Positions 53,933-64,000 of a stretch of DNA of 64,000 nt are shown here, one piece after another. The first letter of the stretch is position 1, and each line of letters opens with the position of its first letter. This stretch comes from Alphaproteobacteria bacterium. GTDB lineage: Bacteria; Pseudomonadota; Alphaproteobacteria; Sphingomonadales; Sphingomonadaceae. The DNA lies in assembly GCA_018970445.1 (NCBI GenBank), contig JAGWWF010000020.1, positions 1 through 64,000 of the forward strand, given 5' to 3'. Below the pieces are notes generated by a model that saw nothing but the letters and a program-made list of their open reading frames with translations, made no database searches and was not told the DNA's origin. The translations under genes and the position numbers were made by a program.

Positions 53933-55171
53933 TCAGTGGCGTTCGATGGTGACCGGCAGGTTGGTATAGCCATGCACGAAACATTGCACGACATGTTCGG
54001 GCTGGCCGGTCACCCGCACCGTCATGCGGCGTTCCAGCATCTGTTCCAGCAGGATCTGGATCTGCAGTTCGGCAAGGCGGGCCCCCACGCAGCGATGTAC
54101 GCCAAAACCGAACGACAGATGGCGCCGGGCGTTGGCGCGTTCGATGTCGAACCGTTCGGCATCGGGAAACACGCTCTCATCGCGGTTGCCGGAAATATAC
54201 CACATGACGATCTTGTCCCCGGCCTTCACCGGCACCCCGGCGATTTCGCTGTCGGCCACGCAGGTGCGGCGCATATGGGCCAGCGGGGTTTGCCAGCGGA
54301 TGATTTCGGGCACCGCGCCGGCGATCTTGGCCGGTTCGGTAATCAGCTTGCGCCATTGTTCGGGGTAACGATCAAAGGCCGCCACCATGCCCGACATGCT
54401 GTTGCGGGTGGTGTCATTGCCGCCCACGATCAACAGGATCAGATTTCCGATCCGTTCCTGATCGGGCATGTTGCCCATCGATTCCGAATGGACCATCATG
54501 GAAATCAGATCGTTGGTTGGCGGCAACGCCTTGCGCTGCGCAAACAGCCGATCGAAATAGGCCAGCATTTCGCGGCCGTGCTGCACGGATTTGGCGGCAG
54601 TTTCCGGATTGAGCGCCATTTCGATGTCGCCGGCAATATCGGACCAGAAGGTCAGCAGGTGGCGATCCGCCCAGGGAAAATCGAACAGGATCGCCAGCAT
54701 GTCGGTGGTGAGCGGGATGGACACACGCTGCACCCAATTGAATTCCTCGCCAAAGGGCAGGCCATCCAGCAGTTCGGCGGTGCGCAGCCGGATGGATTGC
54801 GCCATTTTCGCCATTTCGCCGGGCCCAAAGGCCGGTGCAATCACCCGGCGCTGCTCGCCATGATAGGGCCGGTCGGCGGCGATGAATTGCGGTCGGTTGA
54901 TCTCCCCCACCTGGTCGAGCACGGTGATGCCGCCATATTTCATGTCGGATGAAAAAATGTCGGGCCGGGCCTCCACCGCCTGGATATCGGCATGGCGTGT
55001 CACCGACCAGAAGGGGCCGAACGGGCTGTTGGGCTGAAAATGCACCGGGGCTTCTTGGCGCAGCCGGGCAAACACCGGCCGCCAGCTGTCGGTGGCGTAA
55101 AACAGGGCGTCGGAAACATCGATTGCTTCAAGCGGGACATTCGTGTCGGCGGCTGGTGCAAGCGTGGCCAT
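53933..55171 (-). CDS. Cytochrome P450, CYP153-type (alkane terminal hydroxylase)
   Basis: A 412-residue soluble P450. Haem cysteine C361 lies in FGFGVHRCVG, the oxygen-activating helix is GGNDTTRN (250-257), and the ExxR is EIIR (289-292). IRWQTPLAHMRRT and MWYISGNRD are characteristic of CYP153, which hydroxylates the end carbon of medium-chain alkanes. CYP153 needs a ferredoxin and reductase, which are not adjacent here. First gene of a P450-cupin-hydrolase run. Confidence 0.9.
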   Translation of the reverse strand: MATLAPAADTNVPLEAIDVSDALFYATDSWRPVFARLRQEAPVHFQPNSPFGPFWSVTRHADIQAVEARPDIFSSDMKYGGITVLDQVGEINRPQFIAADRPYHGEQRRVIAPAFGPGEMAKMAQSIRLRTAELLDGLPFGEEFNWVQRVSIPLTTDMLAILFDFPWADRHLLTFWSDIAGDIEMALNPETAAKSVQHGREMLAYFDRLFAQRKALPPTNDLISMMVHSESMGNMPDQERIGNLILLIVGGNDTTRNSMSGMVAAFDRYPEQWRKLITEPAKIAGAVPEIIRWQTPLAHMRRTCVADSEIAGVPVKAGDKIVMWYISGNRDESVFPDAERFDIERANARRHLSFGFGVHRCVGARLAELQIQILLEQMLERRMTVRVTGQPEHVVQCFVHGYTNLPVTIERH

Positions 55172-55258
55172 GAAATCCTCCCCATTTTGTGCGCCGCGTT
55201 CTGGCGGTCTGCGGTGCGATGTTATCCCTTAATGTCAGCAACCGCGAGTCCCTGTGCA

Positions 55259-55693
55259 ATGGCCGTGCCCTCTCATATCAATCTGGATGCCAGCATCGAT
55301 CCCACGCGCGATCAGGTGCGCAGGCTCAGGGATCATGGCCGCGACGGGCCGGTGGTGATGATGAACCTGCTCAAGTTCCGCACGGCTGCCGCCTATCCCC
55401 CCGAAGCTGGCATGGAACCCTGTTCCGGCAAGGCAGCTTATGATCGCTATCAGCACGCCTTCACCGTGGCGGTGGGCGCGATTTCCCAGGCCGAGGTGAT
55501 TTATGACGGGCCGTGTGAACAGGTCTTCATCGGTCAGCCCGGCACCGATGCGAGCGACTGGGACAAACTGCTGCTCGTGCGCTATCCCAGCCGGCGGCAT
55601 TTCCTCGCCATGATGGCCGATGACGGCTATCGTGACGCGTTGGTGCACCGCTATGCCGGGCTGGAACGCACGCTGCTGATCCAGTGCGGCTGA
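55259..55693 (+). CDS. DUF1330-type small protein
   Basis: A 144-residue protein with VVMMNLLKFR, GKAAYDRYQHAF, and LLLVRYPSRRHFLAMMADDG, the ferredoxin-like dimeric alpha-beta-barrel build of DUF1330. Function unknown. It is divergent from the P450 run across 87 bases and could share its regulation. An in-frame ATG nine codons upstream is an alternative start; neither has a strong Shine-Dalgarno. Confidence 0.78.
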   Translation: MAVPSHINLDASIDPTRDQVRRLRDHGRDGPVVMMNLLKFRTAAAYPPEAGMEPCSGKAAYDRYQHAFTVAVGAISQAEVIYDGPCEQVFIGQPGTDASDWDKLLLVRYPSRRHFLAMMADDGYRDALVHRYAGLERTLLIQCG

Positions 55694-55713
55694 TGGTGCC
55701 GGGCGGTTCGCTG

Positions 55714-55741
55714 TTGCACCGCAGCGCCACCGCGTTATGAA
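55714..55741 (+). promoter_or_regulatory. Candidate promoter of sdhCDAB
   Basis: TTGCAC and TATGAA spaced by 16 bases, 67 bases before sdhC. The same TTGCAC box is found before mdh with 17-base spacing. Confidence 0.4.
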
Positions 55742-55808
55742 TATGCGGGTGACAAGATGATCGCGTCCGCGCCGGCGCCATGCCGGCACGAACGCCAAAG
55801 GGGGATCA

Positions 55809-56219
55809 ATGGCTTCTCGTCCAACTGCGCCGGCTCCCAGGCCGCTCAGCCCACACCTCACCATCTGGAAATGGCGGGTGCACATGGCGGTTTCGATCCT
55901 GCACCGTGTGACGGGCCATGCCCTGGCCCTTGGCGCGGTGGTGATCTTTGCCTGGTGGCTGGCGGCGCTGGCCAGCGGGCCGGATTATTATCGCTTCTTC
56001 CAGGATATTGTCTTCTCGCCGGTGGGCGTGATCGTTGGCATCGGCCTCACCTGGGCGATGTTCCAGCACATGGGCAGCGGCCTGCGCCATTTCATCATGG
56101 ATACTGGCGAAGGCTATGATCTGGTCACCTCGCGCCGGCTGGCGCAGGCGACGATGCTGTTTTCGGTGCTGGCCACCCTGGCCTTCTGGGCCTTCATCCT
56201 GCTGGGCAAGGGGATCTGA
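55809..56219 (+). CDS. sdhC: Succinate dehydrogenase cytochrome b556 subunit
   Basis: Membrane anchor of complex II that binds haem b and quinone. The 136-residue product has three hydrophobic helices, with the conserved SILHRVTGHALA (S, R and haem-ligand H) in the first and SGLRHFIMD in the second loop. GGGGGA lies close to the ATG. First gene of sdhCDAB; sdhD begins two bases after its stop. Confidence 0.95.
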   Translation: MASRPTAPAPRPLSPHLTIWKWRVHMAVSILHRVTGHALALGAVVIFAWWLAALASGPDYYRFFQDIVFSPVGVIVGIGLTWAMFQHMGSGLRHFIMDTGEGYDLVTSRRLAQATMLFSVLATLAFWAFILLGKGI

Positions 56220-56221
56220 CC

Positions 56222-56605
56222 ATGGGCAATGGAACCCAATTGGGCCGGGTGCGCGGGCTGGGTGCCGGCGGCGGCGGCGTGGTGCATCACTGGTGGCTGC
56301 AACGGGTGACGGCGGTGGCCAGCCTGTTCCTGGTGCTGTGGTTCGTCTTCAGTCTGGCGCGCCTGCCCAGCCTGGATTATGCCAGCACGCGCCTGTGGCT
56401 GGCCCAACCGATCGTGGCCGTGCCGATGTGCCTACTGATCGTCGGCGTTTTCTGGCACTTCCGCCTGGGTGTGCAGGTTATGCTGGAAGATTATCTGCAT
56501 GGGGCAAAGCGCGTCATCGCCATGCTGGCCCTGAATTTCTACACCTGTGCCATGGCCGCCTTCGCACTGTTTTCGGTGCTGAAGGTGGCGCTGGTTGCCG
56601 CCTGA
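56222..56605 (+). CDS. sdhD: Succinate dehydrogenase membrane anchor subunit
   Basis: A 127-residue three-helix anchor, with [17 protein letters not shown] at the N-terminus and [18 protein letters not shown], which contains the D/Y quinone-site residues usual in SdhD. Pairs with SdhC to hold SdhA/B at the inner membrane. Lies between sdhC (2-base gap) and sdhA (10-base gap). Confidence 0.94.
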   Translation: MGNGTQLGRVRGLGAGGGGVVHHWWLQRVTAVASLFLVLWFVFSLARLPSLDYASTRLWLAQPIVAVPMCLLIVGVFWHFRLGVQVMLEDYLHGAKRVIAMLALNFYTCAMAAFALFSVLKVALVAA

Positions 56606-56615
56606 GGATTGCCCC

Positions 56616-58403
56616 GTGCCCGAAGCCTATCAGATCATCGATCATGTCTATGATGCCGTCGTGGTGGGGGCCGGCGGCTCCGGCCTGCGCGCGGCGATGG
56701 GCATTGCCGAAGCCGGGCTGAAAACCGCCTGCATCACCAAGGTGTTCCCCACCCGCAGCCACACCGTGGCCGCCCAGGGCGGCATTGCCGCGGCGCTGGG
56801 CAACATGGGCCCGGATCACTGGACCTGGCACATGTATGACACGGTGAAGGGTTCGGACTGGCTGGGCGATCAGGACGCGATCGAATATCTGTGCAAGGAA
56901 GCCCCGGCCGCCGTTTACGAGCTGGAACATTTCGGCGTGCCGTTCAGCCGCACCGAAGCCGGGCGCATCTATCAGCGGCCGTTCGGCGGCATGATGCAGA
57001 ACATGGGCGCCGGCCCGCCGGCCCAGCGCACCTGCGCGGCGGCCGATCGCACCGGCCATGCCATGCTGCACGCGCTGTATCAGCAGAGCCTGAAATACAG
57101 CACCGATTTCTACATCGAATATTTCGCCATCGATCTGATCATGGTGAACGGCGAATGCCGCGGCGTGATCGCGCTCAACATGGAAGATGGCAGCATCCAC
57201 CGTTTCCGTTCGCACCAAACCGTGCTGGCCACCGGCGGCTATGGCCGCTGCTATTTCTCGGCCACGTCTGCGCACACATCGACGGGTGATGGCGGCGGCA
57301 TGGCGATCCGCGCCGGCGTTGCCATGCAGGACATGGAATTCGTGCAGTTCCACCCCACCGGCATCTATGGCGCCGGCGTGCTGATCACCGAGGGCGCACG
57401 CGGGGAGGGCGGCTATCTCACCAATTCGAAGGGCGAACGCTTCATGGAGCGTTACGCCCCGTCGGCCAAGGATCTGGCCAGCCGCGACGTTGTCAGCCGT
57501 TCGATGGCCATGGAAATCCGCGAAGGCCGCGGCGTGGGCGCCGAAGGTGATCATATCCACCTGCACTTGAACCACATCGATTCCGCCGTGCTGGCCCAGC
57601 GCCTGCCGGGGATTTCCGAAACCGCCAAGGTGTTCGCCGGGGTGGACGTCACCAAGGCGCCGATCCCGGTGGTGCCGACCGTCCACTACAACATGGGCGG
57701 CATCCCGACCAATTATCACGGCGAAGTCGTGACGCTGAAGGATGGCAATCCGGACAGCGTGGTGCCCGGCCTGTTTGCGGTGGGTGAAGCCGCCTGCGTG
57801 TCCGTGCACGGGGCCAATCGCCTGGGCTCCAACAGCCTGATCGATCTGGTGGTGTTCGGCCGCGCCACCGCCCACCGGGTTGCCGCCATCCAGAAGGCCA
57901 ACGCCGGCCACGCCGCCCTGCCGAAGGACAGCGCCGATTTCGCGCTGGGCCGATTGGACGGCTTCCGCCATGCCAAGGGCGGTTCCACCACCGCCGAAGT
58001 GCGTCTGGCCATGCAGAAGACGATGCAGGCCAATGCCGGCGTGTTTCGCACCAGCGAAATCCTGGATGAAGGCGTGCGCAAGATCGACGCCGTCTATCAG
58101 CGCATGGCCGATATCGGCACCACCGACCGTTCGATGGTGTTCAACACCGATCTGATCGAGACGCTGGAGCTGGACAACATGATCGGCCAGGCGGTTTTGA
58201 CCATGCACATGGCCCAGTCCCGCCACGAAAGCCGCGGCGCCCACATGCACGAGGATTTCCCGGCCCGCGACGATGATCAGTGGATGGTGCACAGCCTCGG
58301 CTGGTTCCGTGATGGCAGCGTGGACCTCGCCAAGCGCCCGGTGCACACCTACACGCTGACCGACGATATCGAGTATATCAAGCCCAAGGCGCGGACCTAT
58401 TGA
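56616..58403 (+). CDS. sdhA: Succinate dehydrogenase flavoprotein subunit
   Basis: Oxidises succinate to fumarate with covalent FAD. The 595-residue product shows [13 protein letters not shown], the FAD-linking histidine in [10 protein letters not shown], active-site HPTGIYG, and [16 protein letters not shown]. Start GTG is chosen with GAGGA 8 bases upstream, giving [13 protein letters not shown]; a TTG seven codons earlier overlaps sdhD and is less likely. Confidence 0.97.
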   Translation: MPEAYQIIDHVYDAVVVGAGGSGLRAAMGIAEAGLKTACITKVFPTRSHTVAAQGGIAAALGNMGPDHWTWHMYDTVKGSDWLGDQDAIEYLCKEAPAAVYELEHFGVPFSRTEAGRIYQRPFGGMMQNMGAGPPAQRTCAAADRTGHAMLHALYQQSLKYSTDFYIEYFAIDLIMVNGECRGVIALNMEDGSIHRFRSHQTVLATGGYGRCYFSATSAHTSTGDGGGMAIRAGVAMQDMEFVQFHPTGIYGAGVLITEGARGEGGYLTNSKGERFMERYAPSAKDLASRDVVSRSMAMEIREGRGVGAEGDHIHLHLNHIDSAVLAQRLPGISETAKVFAGVDVTKAPIPVVPTVHYNMGGIPTNYHGEVVTLKDGNPDSVVPGLFAVGEAACVSVHGANRLGSNSLIDLVVFGRATAHRVAAIQKANAGHAALPKDSADFALGRLDGFRHAKGGSTTAEVRLAMQKTMQANAGVFRTSEILDEGVRKIDAVYQRMADIGTTDRSMVFNTDLIETLELDNMIGQAVLTMHMAQSRHESRGAHMHEDFPARDDDQWMVHSLGWFRDGSVDLAKRPVHTYTLTDDIEYIKPKARTY

Positions 58404-58420
58404 TCAGGCGGTTATGGACA

Positions 58421-59206
58421 ATGGCTGAATTTTCTCTCCCCCCCAACAGCGTCATCAAGGCGACGGGCAAATCCTACCCGGCGCCGGCCGGTTCCTCGCG
58501 CACCAAGAATTTCAAGATTTATCGCTGGAACCCGGACGACAGGCAGAACCCGCGCTATGACACCTATGCGCTCGATCTCGATGCCACCGGGCCGATGGTG
58601 CTGGATGCGCTGATCAAGATCAAGAACGAGGTCGATCCCACGCTCACCTTCCGCCGGTCGTGCCGGGAAGGGATTTGCGGGTCGTGCTCGATGAACATCG
58701 ATGGCAGCAACACGCTGGCCTGCACCAAGCCGATCGACGAGGTGAAGGGCGAGGTGGTGATCACGCCGCTGCCGCACATGGAGGTGATCAAGGACCTTGT
58801 CCCTGATTTCAAGCATTTCTATGCGCAATATGCCAGCATCAAGCCCTGGCTGCAGACCGTCACCGCCGCCCCGTCGGGTGAGGAGCGCTTGCAGTCCCCG
58901 GAACAGCGCGAAGAGCTTGACGGCCTCTATGAGTGCATATTGTGCGCCTGCTGCTCCACCGCCTGCCCGTCCTATTGGTGGAACAGCGACAAGTTCCTTG
59001 GCCCGGCCATATTGCTGCAAGCCTATCGCTGGCTGGCCGACAGCCGCGACGAGATGACCGGTGAACGGCTGGATGCGCTGGAAGATCCGTTCCGCGTCTA
59101 TCGCTGCCACACCATCATGAACTGTGCCAATGTCTGCCCCAAGGGCCTGAATCCGGCCAAGGCCATCGCCGAAATCAAGCTGATGATGCTGGAACGCGCC
59201 GGCTGA
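58421..59206 (+). CDS. sdhB: Succinate dehydrogenase iron-sulfur subunit
   Basis: Carries electrons from FAD to quinone through three clusters. The 261-residue product has the [2Fe-2S] CREGICGSC, the [4Fe-4S] [16 protein letters not shown], and the [3Fe-4S] [14 protein letters not shown]. The start is ATG before [10 protein letters not shown]; an in-frame TTG at 58400, seven codons upstream, overlaps the sdhA stop. Last gene of the operon. The following 132 bases hold a weak long-range inverted repeat (CGGCTGC/GCAGCCG) but no clear terminator. Confidence 0.97.
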   Translation: MAEFSLPPNSVIKATGKSYPAPAGSSRTKNFKIYRWNPDDRQNPRYDTYALDLDATGPMVLDALIKIKNEVDPTLTFRRSCREGICGSCSMNIDGSNTLACTKPIDEVKGEVVITPLPHMEVIKDLVPDFKHFYAQYASIKPWLQTVTAAPSGEERLQSPEQREELDGLYECILCACCSTACPSYWWNSDKFLGPAILLQAYRWLADSRDEMTGERLDALEDPFRVYRCHTIMNCANVCPKGLNPAKAIAEIKLMMLERAG

Positions 59207-59338
59207 GGGGGGCGGCTGCCCACCTTGCGGTGCAGCATGGGGGATGGTATCGGGCAACTTGTGCAGCTTGCAGCCGTATGAAGAGCGGGAGAGGTGCCAT
59301 CTGCAACGGGTGGCACCGCAACAGGATGGGGTGACCGG

Positions 59339-60985
59339 GTGAGCGTGGCGTTGGCAAGCCGAACGGCCTTGGTGCGGCGATCAAGCCGCATCGTCGCGCC
59401 CTATCATCGCCTTGAGTACAGGCCGTGGTTTCCCTGGTTGCGCGCCGGCCTGATGGTGCTGATGGCCGCCACGGTGATTTTTGCAACGCTGCTCACCTCC
59501 ATGGCCGGCACGCGGCTGCTCAAGGTGGCGGTGCTGCCAATCGGCGCGATCCTGCTCACCGTGATGTGGATGCTGCCTGATGCGGATCGCCATCGCGCCG
59601 AAACAAAGGTGCCAGCGGGATTTGTACCGGTGCTGCTCACCTTCCTTGCCGGCATGGTGGTGTGGCCCAGCTATATCGCCATCGTTCTGCCCGGTCTGCC
59701 GTGGCTCACCCCGCCGCGCATGATCCTGGCGGTCATGCTGGCCTTGATGCTGGTGCATTATTCGCAGCATCGCAACAGCCGTGGCACGCTGATCGAGGTG
59801 CTGGGTTACGACCGGGTCGCGCTCACGCTGTTCGGCATGTATGAGGCGCTGAACTTCATGGTGCTGCCTCTGGCCCCGGGCATTGGCGACACCATCTCCT
59901 ATCTGTTCCTGCAGCAGGTCATGGCGCTGTCCACCGTGTTGATGGCGGCGGTGATGATGACCAATCCCGATCTGATGGGGCGCATCTATCGCACCATCCT
60001 GTTGGGCATGATCTTCACCATGCTGGTCGGCCTGCTTGAAAACTACATGCAAAGCCCGCCCTGGGCCAATTATATCCCCAGCTTCATGCAGATCGACGAG
60101 GCGTTCCTCACCTCGTTCCTGTCACCGCAATCGCGCATTGGCGACAATCGCTATCGCATCCGCACCACCTTCCCGGTCGTGCTCTATTACACCCAATATC
60201 TCTGCCTGGTGCTGCCGATGCTGCTGCACGCAATCTGGCGCACCAAGGGCCGGCAGGTGCTTGCCGGCGTGGCACTGGTGCCGCTGATCCTGCACACCGT
60301 CTGGTATTGCAACGCCCGCACCGCGGTTCTGGCCCTGCTGATCCCGTTGTTCAGCTTTGGGGCACTGGCCCTTGTCAAGCAGTTGCGCGACAACCGCCAG
60401 CGGGACATGCTGAAACCCGGCGTTGCCATGGCGGTCGTGCTGTTGCTGGTGGGCATGCTGGGCGGGCTGCTCGCCACCAGCCACCGCGCGCAGATGTACA
60501 CATTCGGCGGCAGCCAGCACAATGCCAGCGATGAAACCCGCGATCAGCAGTGGGCCAATGCCTGGCGGCAATTGCGCAAGAATCCGATCGGCATTGGTGC
60601 CGGCAATTCGGTGAATGCAGTCGGCGTGCCCAAGCCGGGCAAGGACAATCTGATTGTCGACAGCCTGTACATCAACGTGCTGGTCGATGTTGGCTATCTT
60701 GGATTCGCCTGTTTCTTTGGCCTGTTCGTGTGGGTGGGTATCCGCGGCTTCCAGGTGTTCCTGCGGGCCGGCACCGTGCTGGAGGAACAGGCAGGGGCGG
60801 CCGCCATCGGTCTCATCTCCTATGTCATCGCCTGTTACGTGATCAGCAACACCGATGTGAATTATCTGGCGTTCCTGTTCTCCGGTATGGTCATTGCCAC
60901 CAAGCGGCTTCAGGATCAGCGGCTGGCAGCCGAAGCGGCGGCGGTCCGGGTGCCATCAACGGATCTGGCCCCCCGCCGGGCGTGA
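59339..60985 (+). CDS. O-antigen ligase/polymerase-like membrane protein
   Basis: A 548-residue polytopic protein with about ten to twelve hydrophobic helices and a long periplasmic loop before the last third, where KNPIGIGAGNSVNAVG resembles the Wzy_C (O-antigen ligase) signature near residue 420. Such proteins join or polymerise surface glycans. No glycosyltransferase or export genes surround it here. Start uncertain: this GTG has a GGGG at fair spacing; another GTG 15 codons upstream is possible. Confidence 0.75.
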   Translation: MSVALASRTALVRRSSRIVAPYHRLEYRPWFPWLRAGLMVLMAATVIFATLLTSMAGTRLLKVAVLPIGAILLTVMWMLPDADRHRAETKVPAGFVPVLLTFLAGMVVWPSYIAIVLPGLPWLTPPRMILAVMLALMLVHYSQHRNSRGTLIEVLGYDRVALTLFGMYEALNFMVLPLAPGIGDTISYLFLQQVMALSTVLMAAVMMTNPDLMGRIYRTILLGMIFTMLVGLLENYMQSPPWANYIPSFMQIDEAFLTSFLSPQSRIGDNRYRIRTTFPVVLYYTQYLCLVLPMLLHAIWRTKGRQVLAGVALVPLILHTVWYCNARTAVLALLIPLFSFGALALVKQLRDNRQRDMLKPGVAMAVVLLLVGMLGGLLATSHRAQMYTFGGSQHNASDETRDQQWANAWRQLRKNPIGIGAGNSVNAVGVPKPGKDNLIVDSLYINVLVDVGYLGFACFFGLFVWVGIRGFQVFLRAGTVLEEQAGAAAIGLISYVIACYVISNTDVNYLAFLFSGMVIATKRLQDQRLAAEAAAVRVPSTDLAPRRA

Positions 60986-61045
60986 CCGGCCACCGGCTGC
61001 GCTTGAGGCTGGACGTGTTTGCTGCGTGCAGCTAACCCGGCAGCC

Positions 61046-61531
61046 ATGTCACGCGAAACAATCACCGAAGGCCCCAACGCGGGCTGGACCGTCTGGCGCC
61101 GGGATCCGGATGGCCGTTTTGCCTCCATGCTGGGCGATTTCTATTTCCGTGCCGGCGCACGCGGCGTGGAATGCCGCATGGAAACGGCGCGCAAGCATTC
61201 GAACGGCCTGGGTTATCTGCACGGCGGCTTCATCATGTCGTTCATCGACATGGCGATGTTCGCCTTCATCTTCCGCCAGCTGGAAAACAGCGCCGCCGTT
61301 ACCCTGTCGTGCGCCACCGATTTCCTGTCGGCCGGGATCGTCGGCAAGCCGATCGAAGCGCACGGCGAGATATTGAAGGAAACCGGCAAGATGCTGTTCG
61401 TGCGCGGGCTGGTGACTCAGGATGGCGTGAACCTGGCCAGCTTCACCGGCACGATGCGCAAGATTCCGCGCGCCGCCCGCCCCACCGGCGAAGGTCACGC
61501 GACAAGGCCGGGCGAAACTCAGGTTGACTGA
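61046..61531 (+). CDS. PaaI-type hotdog thioesterase
   Basis: A 161-residue hotdog-fold thioesterase: GLGYLHGGFIMSFIDMAMF contains the HGG and catalytic D, and TLSCATDFLSAGIVGKPIEA the family strand. Members hydrolyse phenylacetyl-, aryl- or acyl-CoA. The ATG was chosen for its fit to the fold start. zapE starts inside its 3' end. Confidence 0.85.
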   Translation: MSRETITEGPNAGWTVWRRDPDGRFASMLGDFYFRAGARGVECRMETARKHSNGLGYLHGGFIMSFIDMAMFAFIFRQLENSAAVTLSCATDFLSAGIVGKPIEAHGEILKETGKMLFVRGLVTQDGVNLASFTGTMRKIPRAARPTGEGHATRPGETQVD

Positions 61532-62636
61532 TCTGATCGCCCGTTATCGGCAATTGCTGGCAGCGGGCGAATTGATGCCCGATAGCGCCCAGGCCAGCGT
61601 TGCCGAGCACCTGGCAGCCCTGGAAGCCGAACTGCGCAGCCCTGCGAGCGCGCCCGGCCTGTTCAGCCGGCTGTTGGGAAAGCCCGCAGCGCCAGGCCCG
61701 AAGGGCATGTATGTCTGGGGAGGGGTGGGGCGTGGCAAGTCCATGCTGATGGACCTGTTCTTTGCCGCGTCAGCCGTCACACCCAAGCGCCGGGCCCATT
61801 TCCATGAATTCATGGCCGAAGTGCATGGCCGCATCCACGCTGCCCGCACGGCCGGAGCGGCTGATCCGTTGATCAGCGTGGCCACCGCCATCGCTGCCGA
61901 GGCGCGGCTTTTGTGTTTTGACGAAATGCAGGTGAAGGATATTGCCGATGCGGCGATCCTGTCCCGCCTGTTCACCGCCCTGATGGCCGCGGGCACCACC
62001 ATCGTCACCACCAGCAACCGGCCGCCGCAGGATCTGTATCTCAACGGCCTCAACCGCCACCTGTTCCTGCCCTTCATCGATCTGATTGGCCAGCGCATGG
62101 ACGTGGTGACGCTGGATGGCCCCACCGATTACCGGCTGCAACGCCTGGGTGGCGCGCCCACCTGGCACGTGCCCAACGGGCCGGACGCGACCGCCGCCTG
62201 TGCCGCGGCCTTCTTTCGGCTGACCGATTATCCGCCCGAAGACCGGGCCAATGTGCCCGGCGCCGACCTGCCATTGCCAGGTGGACGCAGCCTGCACGTG
62301 CCCAAATCGCTGAAGGGCGTGGCGGTGTTCAGCTTTGCCCGCCTGTGCCGGCAGCCGCTGGGCGCCGCCGATTACCTGGCGATTGCCCGGCAATATCACA
62401 CGCTGATCATCGTTGGCATCCCGCGCCTCAACCCGGAACAACGCAACGAGGCGATCCGTTTCATCCACCTGATCGATGCGCTGTATGAACGGCGGGTCAA
62501 GCTGATCGCCAGTGCCGATGCCGAACCGGCTGCGCTCTATCCGGCCGGCGATTCCAGCTTTGAATTTGAACGCACCGCCAGCCGGTTGATGGAAATGCAG
62601 TCGGCCGCCTATCTGGCCCTGGGGCATGGCGGCTGA
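61524..62636 (+). CDS. zapE: Cell division ATPase ZapE (AFG1-like)
   Basis: Z-ring-associated ATPase. The 370-residue product has Walker A GGVGRGKS (near residue 67), LLCFDEMQVKDIADA as Walker B, VTTSNRPPQDLY as sensor I, and the AFG1-type LNRHLFLPFIDLI. Start is assigned to TTG on family length grounds (MTDLIARYRQLLAAGEL); there is no strong Shine-Dalgarno, and the overlap with the thioesterase gene suggests coupled translation. Confidence 0.9.
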   Translation: MTDLIARYRQLLAAGELMPDSAQASVAEHLAALEAELRSPASAPGLFSRLLGKPAAPGPKGMYVWGGVGRGKSMLMDLFFAASAVTPKRRAHFHEFMAEVHGRIHAARTAGAADPLISVATAIAAEARLLCFDEMQVKDIADAAILSRLFTALMAAGTTIVTTSNRPPQDLYLNGLNRHLFLPFIDLIGQRMDVVTLDGPTDYRLQRLGGAPTWHVPNGPDATAACAAAFFRLTDYPPEDRANVPGADLPLPGGRSLHVPKSLKGVAVFSFARLCRQPLGAADYLAIARQYHTLIIVGIPRLNPEQRNEAIRFIHLIDALYERRVKLIASADAEPAALYPAGDSSFEFERTASRLMEMQSAAYLALGHGG

Positions 62637-63700
<1,064 letters not shown>

Positions 63701-63701
<1 letters not shown>

Positions 63702-64000
63702 TGCGCCGGCCGCTTCTGCTGGCGGCGGCTCTGCTGGCGGTGGCACCGCCGCCGGCGTTGGCGCAGATCGCCTTTGCCGATCCGGATGGTCGCTATACCG
63801 AATTGACCGGCCCTGGCGTTGTGCAACTGCCATTGGGCGTGAGTGGCATGGCCCCGGCCGATTTCGTCCGCCGGTTCCAGGCCCTGTGCCTTTCCGGCAG
63901 TCTGGAGCCGGCGCGCATCACGGCCGCGGCGGCCGCATCGGGCTGGGCGGCCACGCCGGATCAGTATCGCATCCCCTTCACCGGGCCGCTGTATGATGAA
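63701..64000 (+). CDS. Exported protein of unknown function, N-terminal part (cut by window edge)
   Basis: The first 100 codons begin MRRPLLLAAALLAVAPPPAL, a clear signal peptide with likely cleavage after ALA, then QIAFADPDGRYTELTGPGVV and a region rich in alanine with one cysteine. I do not recognise the family. ATG overlaps the mdh stop (TGATG), so it is co-translated with mdh. The remainder lies beyond the window. Confidence 0.75.

Overview
The window is a GC-rich stretch of chromosome that reads almost entirely as tightly packed core metabolism. Family content and gene order point to an alphaproteobacterium, most likely Sphingomonadales (a sphingomonad in the broad sense). Evidence includes two TonB-dependent receptors, an alaC-hom-glpX-recJ-tRNA-Glu run, a polyamine pair made of an alanine-racemase-fold decarboxylase and a deoxyhypusine-synthase-like enzyme, class II DAHP synthase, sdhCDAB, and a CYP153-type P450. 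The genus is not resolved. I saw no phage, insertion sequence, CRISPR array or rRNA. No stretch over 300 bases lacks a gene; the largest gaps are 30849-31120, 28210-28436 and 50426-50623.

Layout. 1-3970 (minus): argD, argF, hslO, queC, queE, with ATGA overlaps from argF onward. 4031-10018 (minus): a terminator-bounded envelope operon of LolA-like protein, a 1070-residue BNR/sortilin-like repeat protein and a TonB receptor. 10127-14343: YbaK-type editing protein, then (minus) an alpha/beta hydrolase, a wax ester synthase/DGAT and an ABC1-family protein. 14437-20692 (minus): tRNA-Glu, recJ, glpX, hom and alaC, with a plus-strand AbrB/MazF-type toxin-antitoxin pair wedged between hom and alaC. 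20739-20972 (minus): what looks like a complete, very short orphan transcription unit. 21017-27768: phaC, ilvD, a GNAT, nnr and an RNA m5U methyltransferase. 27769-32871: MAPEG protein, polyamine pair speY/decarboxylase with a structured leader, a threonine/serine dehydratase and a membrane protein. 32975-38448: divergent glpD/glpK only 41 bases apart, a small membrane protein and a PQQ alcohol dehydrogenase. 38459-42958 (minus): SDR, DAHP synthase, gor and a nuclease-like/DUF1294 fusion. 42960-50425 (minus): DUF4153 protein, purA, SDR, NadR-like kinase, pnuC and a TonB receptor, suggesting nicotinamide riboside uptake. 50624-55693: GNAT, phosphotransferase and DUF6285, then (minus) hydrolase, cupin and CYP153, then DUF1330. 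55809-64000: sdhCDAB, an O-antigen-ligase-like protein, a thioesterase, zapE, mdh and the start of an exported protein.

How the genes work together. Carbon storage and lipid use recur: PhaC (polyhydroxyalkanoate), WS/DGAT (wax ester/triacylglycerol), CYP153 (terminal alkane hydroxylation), glpD/glpK (glycerol), a PQQ dehydrogenase and a thioesterase, feeding a TCA block of sdhCDAB and mdh. NAD supply and repair also recur: PnuC, NadR-like kinase and Nnr. Translation of neighbouring genes is often coupled through ATGA, GTGA or TGATG overlaps.

The features most worth following up are the orphan short unit beside phaC, the toxin-antitoxin pair whose palindrome seems to carry both divergent -35 elements, and the decarboxylase leader that folds its TTG start codon into a hairpin loop.
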